A DNA stretch of 13,078 nt from Ignavibacteriota bacterium (GTDB lineage Bacteria > Bacteroidota > Ignavibacteria > UBA10030 > SZUA-254). The notes below the pieces were generated by a model that saw only the letters and a list, made by a program, of their open reading frames with translations, was not told the DNA's origin and made no database searches. Of the stretch, positions 1 to 7,094 are shown piece after piece (the stretch's first letter is position 1; the number at the start of each line of letters is the position of its first letter). Where the stretch lies: contig JACPVN010000022.1 in the NCBI GenBank assembly GCA_016191715.1, positions 1 through 13,078 on the forward strand, in the 5' to 3' direction. Position numbers and translations under genes: made by a program.

Positions 1-339
1 ATGTATGTTGATGATGATTACGAATTGGACAAAGCGTTTCGCCGTGAAATTAAAAAAGTCTTCCCCGAACAGGAGTTAACCGAGTTACCGTTTTCCTTCG
101 GCTTGTATCATTGTCAGTTCGATTTCACCAACGGTCCTCCGAAAACGCATGAACACGACGGCAAACCACCACAGGGCTTCGGGTTGTTCCACAACGAACG
201 ACTCGTCCTCTATTATACATATGAATCAAACCCGAGCGACGGATGGAATCCGCCGGAAGTGCACGGCACAACGCCGGAGAAACGGGAAGAAGCGCTTCGC
301 TTCGGAACAAATATTGTGGTGTGGGCGTTAACACATTGA
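1..339 (+). CDS. DUF4159 domain protein, C-terminal part (5' end outside window)
   Basis: The frame is open from the first base and ends at TGA 337-339, giving 112 residues. The ATG at base 1 is probably an internal Met, since DUF4159 proteins are about 200 residues or more and the visible part matches only their C-terminal half. Recognisable pieces are the VDDDYE acidic motif at the start, REIKKVFP at about 15-22, HEHDGKPPQGFG at about 51-62, SDGWNPPEVH at about 79-88, and the closing GTNIVVWALTH. The function of DUF4159 is not established. From family knowledge, these genes commonly sit with MoxR-type ATPase, DUF58, and DUF4175 genes in envelope-related operons. Here a DUF4175 gene follows, separated by a toxin-antitoxin remnant. 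No signal peptide can be judged because the start is missing. Confidence 0.82.
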   Translation: MYVDDDYELDKAFRREIKKVFPEQELTELPFSFGLYHCQFDFTNGPPKTHEHDGKPPQGFGLFHNERLVLYYTYESNPSDGWNPPEVHGTTPEKREEALRFGTNIVVWALTH

Positions 340-343
340 CTTT

Positions 344-378
344 GATTTCGGATTTCGGATTGCCAATTGCGGATTTGT
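344..378. repeat. Degenerate tandem heptamer repeat (GATTTCG-type)
   Basis: Five consecutive 7-base units lie directly after the DUF4159 stop: GATTTCG, GATTTCG, GATTGCC, AATTGCG, GATTTGT. The first two are identical and the rest are diverged. It occupies most of the 75-base gap before the antitoxin gene and overlaps a possible -35 element. It could be a small intergenic repeat or slippage product; no function is evident. Confidence 0.5.
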
Positions 379-403
379 TTTTTAGATGATTATGAATTAT
401 AAA
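375..403 (+). promoter_or_regulatory. Possible sigma-70-like promoter for the antitoxin gene
   Basis: TTGTTT at 375-380 and TATAAA at 398-403 are separated by exactly 17 bases. Transcription would start near 410, leaving a leader of only a few bases before the ATG at 415. The area is AT-rich, so chance matches are likely, and the main sigma factor of Bacteroidota prefers a different -7 element. The placement before a toxin-antitoxin pair inside an operon is what makes it worth listing. Confidence 0.25.
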
Positions 404-414
404 ATGGAATTACC

Positions 415-630
415 ATGCAGGCCATAAAAGGTATTTTTAACGGAAAGACAATCATTGCCTTAGAAAAATTTCCCTCCAAGAAAAAACATAAGGTACTGAT
501 TACTTTTTTAGAAGAAGTGAGCGAGGAGGAAGACCTTCGTAGTTTTGTTTCTACCTCAAATGCTTTTTCTTTTTGGGAAGATGGAAGAGAAGACTTGTAT
601 CAGGATCATCTCAAAAAAGTGAAAGCATGA
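415..630 (+). CDS. Putative antitoxin of a MazF/PemK-type pair
   Basis: This encodes a 71-residue protein. The N-terminus (MQAIKGIFNGKTIIALEKFP) has the short beta-strand pattern of small DNA-binding antitoxins of the 'KGIFxxGKIxLLE...VLITFLEE' type. The C-terminal half is charged, with a FWEDGREDLY motif at about 53-62 that resembles the toxin-wrapping tail of antitoxins. The stop codon overlaps the ATG of the next gene (ATGA, 627-630), the usual translational coupling of antitoxin and toxin. No strong Shine-Dalgarno is visible before the ATG. The partner toxin is truncated, so this antitoxin may be an orphan. The role is inferred from sequence pattern and context, and I cannot name the exact antitoxin family. 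It lies between DUF4159 and DUF4175, where I would not expect a toxin-antitoxin pair. Confidence 0.62.
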   Translation: MQAIKGIFNGKTIIALEKFPSKKKHKVLITFLEEVSEEEDLRSFVSTSNAFSFWEDGREDLYQDHLKKVKA

Positions 631-791
631 AAACGGGTGACATAGTTCTATTACCATTCCCCTTCACCGATTTTCGTACAAGAAAAGTCAGACCTGCTGT
701 GGTTGTCGGTGTAACAAAGGATCATTATAAAGATGTCATTGTCTCCGCAATCAGTTCAGTTTTACCGGATACGTTTTCAAAATGCTTATAG
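627..791 (+). pseudogene. Truncated MazF/PemK-like toxin (N-terminal half only)
   Basis: The ATG at 627 overlaps the antitoxin stop and the frame runs 54 codons to TAG 789-791. MKTGDIVLLPFPFTDF and the KVRPAVVV motif at 20-27 are the hallmark N-terminus of MazF/PemK-fold endoribonucleases, and AISSVLPD at 41-48 matches the second conserved block. The Arg of RPA (residue 22) and the Ser pair (43-44) sit where catalytic residues of MazF-type toxins are found. Family members are about 105-120 residues, so roughly half is missing, including the C-terminal strands and helix of the dimer fold. Reading past the TAG adds only five codons before TGA, and the other frames show no toxin-like continuation, so this is a deletion rather than a simple frameshift. 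The DUF4175 start lies 14 bases on, so the deletion may have ended at that gene. Probably inactive. Confidence 0.72.
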
Positions 792-805
792 ATGGATAAT
801 CGTAC

Positions 806-3748
806 ATGAATCACCACTCAAATTTTTACAACGAAATCCTCCAACGTCTTTCCGGCGTGCGCTCGAAGGAACATCGGCTTGCGCTGTTTTATGGAACGCT
901 TGTTACGCTGCCGATTCTTCTCTTGGCATTTCTCTCCGTCATCGTTCTTGAACAACTTTTTACATTCGAGACAACAGGGAGAACCATTCTTGTCTCTGTT
1001 TTCTCGTTGCTTGTTCTCGTCGCGTTTGGATTGTTCATTGCGCCATCTATTCTTCGACTTCTTGGCGTGTTGAAATCGGAAGAGAATCATGCGACGGCAA
1101 TTAAAGTCGGAAGACATTTTCCGCATATCCACGACCGGCTGATTGATGCGCTTCAAATGTACGAACACAGAAGCGGTCTTGAGCAATTTTATTCTCTCAG
1201 TTTAATTGATGCTTCGTTCAATGATTTGTACACGGCAATTCAACCGCTTGATTTCCGCGAAGCGGTAAGCGATGTACGCGTTAGGAAAATCAGGAAGGTT
1301 GCTCTGTACGGCGTTGCACTTTTCATGCTCGTGTTTGTTGTTTCGCCGTCGGGATTTCTCGATTCATTCTACCGGCTTTCGCATTTCAACACATCATTCG
1401 CCGCGCCGCTCCCGATTCAGTTTATTATCGAGCCGGGAAATCTTGAAGTCGTTCGGGGCGAGAATGTTCCTGTTACGATTCGAACAAGCGGAAAGCCGGT
1501 GAAATCAATCGAACTCCTCACGAAGGGTGAAGGTCAAACCGACTTCGATAGGCAAACGCTGAACATCGGGAGCGACGGTACATTTCAAACAGAATTGAAG
1601 AGCATCAAAACCTCGACGGAATATTATGCAAACTCTGATGAAGTCTCAAGTGAGAAGTTTAAAATTTCCGTGCTTGACCGTCCGCTCATTCGCACGTTTC
1701 AGTTCACCGTAACACCTCCTGCATACACACGCATTCCGCTCAAAGTGCTTGATGAAAACACCGGTGACCTCAGCGTTTATCCAGGAACGAACGTTGACCT
1801 CAAACTTCTCACAAGCAAAGAAGTCGAATCGGCAACTCTCGTGTTTCATGATTCGACAACGCTCGGACTTTCGGTTCAGGAAAAAGACGCGAGCGGACAT
1901 TTCATCGTTAAACAAAACCGCTCCTATCATTTTCTTCTGACCGATATCAGCGGCTTGCACAATAGTGACCCGATTGAATATACAATTCGTACCATTCCCG
2001 ATGAATATCCGACGGTTGAAATCATTCAGCCCGGAAAAAACACCGACCTGAACGAGAGCATGACGCTCAATCTCTTTATCAACATCAAAGATGATTTTGG
2101 ATTTTCACGTCTGCGGTTGGCACAAAAGTTAGTACATTCAAAGTATGAGCAACCGGCTGAAGAATTCACGTTTATAGATTTGCCCTTGGCGCGTCCGCAT
2201 CAAACTGCAACGGATGTACCATATCAATGGAATCTCTCACAACTCAATCTCGTTCCGGAAGATGTGGTCGCGTACTATGTCGAAGTACTCGATAACGATA
2301 ACATCAACGGACCGAAATCGGGACGGAGCGAACTGTATTTGATTCGTTTCCCGTCGCTCGAAGAAGTCTTCAGCGATGTTTCCGAAAGTCATCAGCAATC
2401 GCTTGAATCCATGCAGAGCGTGGCGAAGGAAACGGAGCAGTTATCGAAAGATATCGAGCAGATGCAACGCGAAATGAAAAAGCCAAACAAAAACGATTGG
2501 CAGATGCAAAAGAAAGCGGACGAGATGGTGAAGCGGTACGAAGCGATGAAGCAGAAGATGGAAGAGACATCTCAGAAGATGAACGAGATGGTGAACAAGA
2601 TGGAAGAGAACAAACTGCTTTCGGAGAAAACGCTTGATAAATATTCTGAAATGCAGAAATTGTTAGACCAACTTCGCTCGCCCGAATTGATGGAAGCGCT
2701 GAAAAAACTTCAGGAAAAAATGAAGGGACAGCAACCGAATGAAGAACAGCAGAAGCAGGCGATGGAACAACTCAAAGCAAACGAGGATGCATTCCGGAAA
2801 GCGTTGGAACGGATGATTGAACTGTTGAAGCGAATTCATATCGAGCAGAAGATTGATGAACTTGTAAAGCGCACGCAGGAGATGCTGAAACAGCAGGAAC
2901 AACTGCAACAGCAGACAGCGCAAACAAAACAGAATGACAAACTGAAGCAAAACGAACTTGCACAGAAACAGCAGGACATGAAAAAGCAAGCGGAGGATTT
3001 GCAGAAAGAAGCATCGGACCTGACAAAGAAGATGGAAGAGTTTCCGAAAGAGATGCCACTCAGCGAGATGAAAAAAGCCGAGCAGAACATGCAACAGAAA
3101 AACACTCCGTCAAAAATGCAGAAATCCTCTCAGCAAATGCAGTCGGGCGATATGGAGGGTTCGAAAGAAAGTCAGGAACAGGCGGAGGATGACATGAAGG
3201 AATTTCTCGAGCAGATGAAACAGGTGCAGAATTCGCTTCAGTCCAAACAACAACAACAAATCGTGAACGAGTTGAAAAAGCAGTTGGATAATGTCGTGGA
3301 ACTTTCGAAGCGTGAAGAGGATTTGAAAAATCAGACACAGGGGCTTGACCCTAACTCACAGCGCTTCCGCGAGAACACGCAACAACAAAGCGACATTATG
3401 CAGGACCTCAACAATGTTGCCAACGCGATGGGCGAGTTGGGGAAGAAAACATTTGCCGTCAGCCCGGAGATGGGAAAAGAACTTGGCAACGCAATGCGGC
3501 AGATGAACGAAGCGATGGGACAAATGGAAAACAGAAACCCCGGCGGTGCAGGACAAAAGCAAGGTGAAGGAATGGGCTCGCTCAACCGCGCGGCGATGCA
3601 AATGCAAAACGCACTCAACGGAATGATGAAAGGTGGTGGAGGAGGCGGAATGGGCATGGCAGGATTGATGAGCCAACTCGGACAAATGGCTGGCGGACAA
3701 AGCGGACTCAACCAGGCGACACAGCAAGCGGCGGGCTCTGGCGGATAG
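806..3748 (+). CDS. DUF4175 family membrane/coiled-coil protein, main part ending at an in-frame amber codon
   Basis: This encodes 980 residues up to TAG 3746-3748. ATG 806 is the only start after the in-frame stop at 797-799; the Shine-Dalgarno is weak (GATGGAT). There are three hydrophobic segments: about 26-49, 59-80, and 164-181. The stretch 82-160 between the second and third is amphipathic. Residues 205-510 form a beta-rich periplasmic region, with patterns such as FIIEPGNLEVVRGENVPVTI and TVTPPAYTRIPLKV. From about 517 to 935 the protein is a Gln/Lys/Met/Glu-rich coiled coil, and about 940-980 is a Gly/Met-rich linker. This is the layout of DUF4175 proteins, which are membrane-anchored and of unknown function, often encoded near DUF4159 and MoxR-type genes. 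The TAG is not the natural end: the same frame remains open to 4216 with matching sequence. The product may be a truncated protein, or the stop may be an error or be read through. Confidence 0.85.
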   Translation: MNHHSNFYNEILQRLSGVRSKEHRLALFYGTLVTLPILLLAFLSVIVLEQLFTFETTGRTILVSVFSLLVLVAFGLFIAPSILRLLGVLKSEENHATAIKVGRHFPHIHDRLIDALQMYEHRSGLEQFYSLSLIDASFNDLYTAIQPLDFREAVSDVRVRKIRKVALYGVALFMLVFVVSPSGFLDSFYRLSHFNTSFAAPLPIQFIIEPGNLEVVRGENVPVTIRTSGKPVKSIELLTKGEGQTDFDRQTLNIGSDGTFQTELKSIKTSTEYYANSDEVSSEKFKISVLDRPLIRTFQFTVTPPAYTRIPLKVLDENTGDLSVYPGTNVDLKLLTSKEVESATLVFHDSTTLGLSVQEKDASGHFIVKQNRSYHFLLTDISGLHNSDPIEYTIRTIPDEYPTVEIIQPGKNTDLNESMTLNLFINIKDDFGFSRLRLAQKLVHSKYEQPAEEFTFIDLPLARPHQTATDVPYQWNLSQLNLVPEDVVAYYVEVLDNDNINGPKSGRSELYLIRFPSLEEVFSDVSESHQQSLESMQSVAKETEQLSKDIEQMQREMKKPNKNDWQMQKKADEMVKRYEAMKQKMEETSQKMNEMVNKMEENKLLSEKTLDKYSEMQKLLDQLRSPELMEALKKLQEKMKGQQPNEEQQKQAMEQLKANEDAFRKALERMIELLKRIHIEQKIDELVKRTQEMLKQQEQLQQQTAQTKQNDKLKQNELAQKQQDMKKQAEDLQKEASDLTKKMEEFPKEMPLSEMKKAEQNMQQKNTPSKMQKSSQQMQSGDMEGSKESQEQAEDDMKEFLEQMKQVQNSLQSKQQQQIVNELKKQLDNVVELSKREEDLKNQTQGLDPNSQRFRENTQQQSDIMQDLNNVANAMGELGKKTFAVSPEMGKELGNAMRQMNEAMGQMENRNPGGAGQKQGEGMGSLNRAAMQMQNALNGMMKGGGGGGMGMAGLMSQLGQMAGGQSGLNQATQQAAGSGG

Positions 3749-4216
3749 GGCGGAATATCGGGCGAACAAGCAGCGGAGTATCAGCGACTCGGCGGACAAC
3801 AAGCCGCTCTGAGAAAATCACTCGAACAACTTGCACAGGAAGCAAAGAACGCAGGTGAATTCAGCAAACTGCTTGGCGATTTAGACCGTGTCGCACAAGA
3901 GATGCAGGAAGTACAAACCGATCTTGAGCAGGGGGACGTAAATCCCGAAACATTACAAAAGCAAGAACGGATTCTCTCGCGCCTGCTCGATTCACAACGC
4001 TCGATGAGAGAAAAAGATTTTGAGAAACGTCGCCGCTCCGAAGCGGGAAAAAATCAACAACGCCAAAGTCCGACCGATATTGACTTCACGACGCAGGAAG
4101 GAAAGAACAAACTGCGTGAAGAACTCCTGAAAGTGCTGGAAGGAAAATACTCGAAGGATTACGAGAATTTGATTCGGAAGTATTTTGAGGAGTTGGAGAA
4201 GGAAGAGATTCAGTAA
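3749..4216 (+). pseudogene. In-frame 3' remainder of the DUF4175 gene after the amber codon
   Basis: Directly after TAG 3746-3748 the same frame encodes 155 residues without a stop, beginning GGISGEQAAEYQRLGGQQAA and ending at TAA 4214-4216. Residues about 10-70 and 105-155 are charged coiled coil of the same composition as the upstream protein (LRKSLEQLAQEA, LLGDLDRVAQEMQEVQTDLE, KYSKDYENLIRKYFEELEKE). The latter is the usual sort of C-terminus for DUF4175 proteins. The Gly-rich linker continues smoothly across the stop (GSGG-stop-GGIS), so one substitution, for example CAG to TAG, explains the break. An ATG at 3902 lies within this stretch but has no well-spaced ribosome binding site, so I do not treat it as a separate gene. 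Full length with a sense codon would be 1136 residues. Confidence 0.8.
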
Positions 4217-4250
4217 CGGTTTCCCGTCTCCTCAAGAATTTCGGAAACCG
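4217..4250 (+). repeat. Inverted repeat overlapping the terminator (alternative hairpin)
   Basis: CGGTTTCC at 4217-4224 is perfectly complementary to GGAAACCG at 4243-4250, with an 18-base loop. The right arm shares AAACCG with the left arm of the terminator at 4245-4262, so the two hairpins cannot form together. It begins immediately after the DUF4175 TAA, so a terminating ribosome would cover the left arm. Confidence 0.45.
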
Positions 4251-4269
4251 ATAAATCGGTTTTATTTTT
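4245..4269 (+). terminator. Rho-independent terminator of the DUF4175 operon
   Basis: AAACCGA (4245-4251), loop TAAA, and TCGGTTT (4256-4262) form a seven-pair stem followed by a T-rich run (TATTTTT to 4269). It lies 28 bases after the last stop codon of the + strand operon, before a convergent gene. The stem is short but its position and T-tract fit. Confidence 0.65.
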
Positions 4270-4284
4270 CACATTTTCCTATAA

Positions 4285-4342
4285 CCCACGACTTAAGTCG
4301 TGGGCTAAAAAAGTATCAACAATGAAATCGTTTCAACGATTT
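4285..4342. repeat. Pair of compact palindromes, REP-like
   Basis: CCCACGACTTAAGTCGTGGG (4285-4304) is a perfect 20-base palindrome. Twenty bases further on, AAATCGTT-TC-AACGATTT (4325-4342) is a second perfect inverted repeat. The pair lies between convergent genes. From general knowledge, the first palindrome resembles the short repeats that many genomes of this group carry in intergenic spaces and that are thought to be moved by Y1 (IS200/IS605-like) REP transposases. No transposase is present here. Neither palindrome has a T-tract, so they are poor terminators. Confidence 0.55.
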
Positions 4343-4387
4343 CTGAAAAACGGTCAACATGAGTAAATTAATAAACGGACAACTTGA

Positions 4388-7030
4388 TCACTTTATATTG
4401 CTAAGATTCGGAGCCGTCATGATCAATTTTCCGTTTTGTTTTGACTTCACCCAAAATGCTTTCGCCGGTTGTAGTGTCTGAACAGGAATGTAGTTAACCG
4501 TGTCAAAAATAAAATACGATGATTGAATTATGCCGCTTGGTGAGGTAACGATAGTTGATGAATCTATCGCTGAACCAAGAGCACCAATCATATTCCAACC
4601 TGCGGTAACCATTACCGTGTCTTTCCAGTTCCGTGAACCGGTAAGTTCCACTGAAACTGCAGAATCAAACTTTAACCAATACCCTGTTGCAAGTTCGAAC
4701 GTATCTTTGCGTACATACCCTTTTTGATAACTGAACGCCGGTGATACTGATGTCGGAAAGATGCTTTGTACTGAACGATCTGTCACCTTGAACGGAACGG
4801 AAATCATGTTCCACCCTTCGGTCACTTCAACAACATCAGTGACAATTTTTCCGGCATCACGAATAACTATATCATCAATAAACCAACCATCCCAACTTGT
4901 GCCGGTTCCTGTTTGAATTCGAAAACGTATCGTTGCCGTATCACCCGCGTACGTTGTGAGGTCAATTGTCTGATGAATCCAGTCACCGGGATTTGCAACT
5001 CCATCCAACCATTTTGATTGAACATACGCGTTGTACACTTTCAATGTTGTGAACGTTCTTCTACCGTTTGTACTTATTTCGACATAAACAAAACTTCCCG
5101 CCCGGACTATCGCAATGTCTTCATAATCAAGAATCGGTTCATTCCCAAGAACAACCGGTGGCAACATACAATATGTATTTGTCTGCTGTATATAATTTCC
5201 TATCGGACTGTCTGTCATCGAACGAGAACCACTGTAAGCAATTTGATGTGTTGTATCCCACGTTCCAGTCCGGAACACACCGGCATCATCACCTTCAAAA
5301 TCTTCATCGTAAGCAAACAAAAGTCCCCCATAACCCGATAACTCTTCAGAAACACCACTGAAATTTCTCGGTGTTTCATTATCCCGCACTTGAACCTTGT
5401 ACGTATGATAACCTTGGATAACATCATAATAAAACTTCTGTTGTCCGGTATCGGAAACTGTTTGCGCAACGCTATCAACGACATTCCCATCCCGATAAAG
5501 AAGAATGTAGGCAATGTCATTCAGTGGTGAACCATCCGTTTGTGTCGAAGGATTGGTCCAGACCAATGCTACTCCATCAGTATCATCCCGCACGGAGAAA
5601 AATTGTACCGATGCCGGGATTGCGGAACCGCCTGAGTAAGCGCTCGTTGAATCGAACAAACTCGAATCACTCGTCACAACTGTATTGATGGTGTATAAAT
5701 ATAATTGATGCAGAGTTAATCCGGTATCAACAAACGATTGGACTCCCGAATCAACTTCCGCTATATAATTTCCATCGCGATAAATATGAAGTTTGAAATT
5801 ACTCAACTGAAGACTATCATTTGATATCACCGGGTCACTCCAACTCAAAACAATGGAGCTTGGTGTTTGAAAATCACTATATGCAGAAAAATTACTTGGC
5901 GGAAATGGGTCATTCAAATGAAGGTCATAGTACGGAACAGGAAGGGAACCGTTTCCACCGTACGCACCCATATCATTTCTCACCGTTCCTCTCGATGGAT
6001 TTTTAGCAAATCCCGGATTACTCTCATCTTCAGTATCATTGTAGGAACTTGCCGGATTTCCTGCATCAACACATGGTGAAGCCGGAGAGAGGTAATGACT
6101 CGTATCCACAAACATCGGATTGACATTGGTATTGCCCGTCCCGCTCCACCCTCCCTGTACATTGCAATAGGTGATGGAAACCGAACCACCGGACGAAACA
6201 ATTTGCGACGCAGTCGGAGACGTGTTTCCCCAAACAATACAGTTTCGAATTGCAATACTCGTGTTTTGAAGATATATTCCACCGACATCCTGCGTTGCAG
6301 AATTTTCCACCACCGTATTGTTCTCAAAAACCTTTGGAGTTAGACCGGGAGATACAGCCCAGATAGCACCGCCAGAGAACGCGTGCGCTTCACTGTTCCG
6401 GTAAATGACATTGTTTTTCAAAATCGCTCCGGTAAAATACATAACAATCGCGCTACCGTATCTTCCCTTGTTATACATGATGATGTTATTATAAATGCGC
6501 GGGTAACTATCACCGATACGGATACCGCCCCCGCCGGAACTTGACAATCCGGTCATGTCCATCGCTTCATTATATTTGATGATATTATTCTTAATCGTCG
6601 GTGAAGAAAACTCAATAAGAATGCCGCCTCCTTCCCGAAAAAATCCTCCGCTATGGATGTCGCGATAAATTGTTCCCTTTCCTCCGGTCAGAGTAAAACC
6701 CTGAAGGACTGCGGTCGTATCTTCCCCTGATTCAAAAATTACACAACTTGCCGTGTCAGGGTCAATCGGTTGCGAGCCGTTAATGATGGTACTGTCAATG
6801 TACATCGTGTTTTGTCCGATTGCATACAAACTTGTCAGCACGATTCGTTTGCCGCGAAAGTTGAGATTCTCGAAATATGTTCCTGGGGCGACCAAAACCG
6901 TATCGCCGTTCGCTGAAGCCAGAATCGCAGACTGAATGGTTGAATATTGTGATGGGACATTCAACACTCCTGCATGGAGAGTTGAAAGAGAGAAGCAGAG
7001 AATTATGCAGAAGAAAATAATTCGATTCAT
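4388..7030 (-). CDS. Secreted multidomain protein: beta-helix, two FN3, jelly-roll, and GWNMISVP repeats
   Basis: This encodes 880 residues from ATG 7030. A longer frame to 7135 would run through a terminator and lacks a signal peptide, while MNRIIFFCIILCFSLSTLHA at the chosen start is a clean signal peptide, with GGAAAA upstream of the ATG. Residues about 22-358 form a right-handed parallel beta-helix (repeated 'PTIKNNIIKYNE', 'PRIYNNIIMYNK', 'AILKNNVIYRN' rungs, closing with 'SPASPCVDAGNP' and 'DMGAYGG'). FN3-like domains follow at about 373-470 and 471-566, then a MAM/immune-inhibitor-A-like jelly-roll at about 575-726 ('DEDFEGDD...WDGWFIDDIVI'). Two copies of a GWNMIS/GWNMIG repeat lie at 736-880. 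It ends in LSNIK with no T9SS sorting domain, which is unusual beside its neighbours. It is probably a surface or secreted polysaccharide-binding or adhesive protein. No lyase active site can be assigned. Confidence 0.85.
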   Translation of the reverse strand: MNRIIFFCIILCFSLSTLHAGVLNVPSQYSTIQSAILASANGDTVLVAPGTYFENLNFRGKRIVLTSLYAIGQNTMYIDSTIINGSQPIDPDTASCVIFESGEDTTAVLQGFTLTGGKGTIYRDIHSGGFFREGGGILIEFSSPTIKNNIIKYNEAMDMTGLSSSGGGGIRIGDSYPRIYNNIIMYNKGRYGSAIVMYFTGAILKNNVIYRNSEAHAFSGGAIWAVSPGLTPKVFENNTVVENSATQDVGGIYLQNTSIAIRNCIVWGNTSPTASQIVSSGGSVSITYCNVQGGWSGTGNTNVNPMFVDTSHYLSPASPCVDAGNPASSYNDTEDESNPGFAKNPSRGTVRNDMGAYGGNGSLPVPYYDLHLNDPFPPSNFSAYSDFQTPSSIVLSWSDPVISNDSLQLSNFKLHIYRDGNYIAEVDSGVQSFVDTGLTLHQLYLYTINTVVTSDSSLFDSTSAYSGGSAIPASVQFFSVRDDTDGVALVWTNPSTQTDGSPLNDIAYILLYRDGNVVDSVAQTVSDTGQQKFYYDVIQGYHTYKVQVRDNETPRNFSGVSEELSGYGGLLFAYDEDFEGDDAGVFRTGTWDTTHQIAYSGSRSMTDSPIGNYIQQTNTYCMLPPVVLGNEPILDYEDIAIVRAGSFVYVEISTNGRRTFTTLKVYNAYVQSKWLDGVANPGDWIHQTIDLTTYAGDTATIRFRIQTGTGTSWDGWFIDDIVIRDAGKIVTDVVEVTEGWNMISVPFKVTDRSVQSIFPTSVSPAFSYQKGYVRKDTFELATGYWLKFDSAVSVELTGSRNWKDTVMVTAGWNMIGALGSAIDSSTIVTSPSGIIQSSYFIFDTVNYIPVQTLQPAKAFWVKSKQNGKLIMTAPNLSNIK

Positions 7031-7065
7031 ACGTTTTCCATAAAATTGTAAACAGCAGAACATAC

Positions 7066-7094
7066 AAAAAAGCCGTTGCGGGGACAACGGCTTT
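7066..7094 (-). terminator. Rho-independent terminator between the outer-membrane gene and the beta-helix gene
   Basis: On the - strand, AAAGCCGTTG and CAACGGCTTT pair perfectly over ten bases around a six-base loop, followed by TTTTTT (plus-strand arms 7069-7078 and 7085-7094, A-run 7066-7071). It should end transcripts of the lipoprotein/barrel operon about 160 bases after its last stop. It lies only 35 bases before the ATG of the beta-helix gene, so it could also act as an attenuator for that gene. Confidence 0.85.

Noticed and set aside
733..951. Alternative frame across the toxin/DUF4175 junction as a frameshifted toxin end
   Set aside because: The residues after the toxin block do not resemble the conserved C-terminal half of MazF/PemK proteins, and the frame runs into the DUF4175 gene. 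A deletion explains the data better.
3746..3748. Pyrrolysine or programmed recoding at the amber codon
   Set aside because: There is no downstream stem-loop of known recoding type, no methylamine methyltransferase context, and the codon sits in a disposable Gly-rich linker. Mutation or sequencing error is simpler; it is kept only as a question in the findings.
2663..3802. Several 90-150 residue open frames on the - strand opposite the DUF4175 coiled coil
   Set aside because: These are low-complexity Leu/Phe/Ser/Cys-rich translations of the antisense of Gln/Lys/Met repeats, with no ribosome binding sites or domains. They are shadows of the real gene.
3902..4216. A separate 104-residue gene
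   Set aside because: It is in the same frame as DUF4175, the frame is open from the TAG onward, and no well-placed ribosome binding site precedes this ATG. It is the tail of the interrupted gene.
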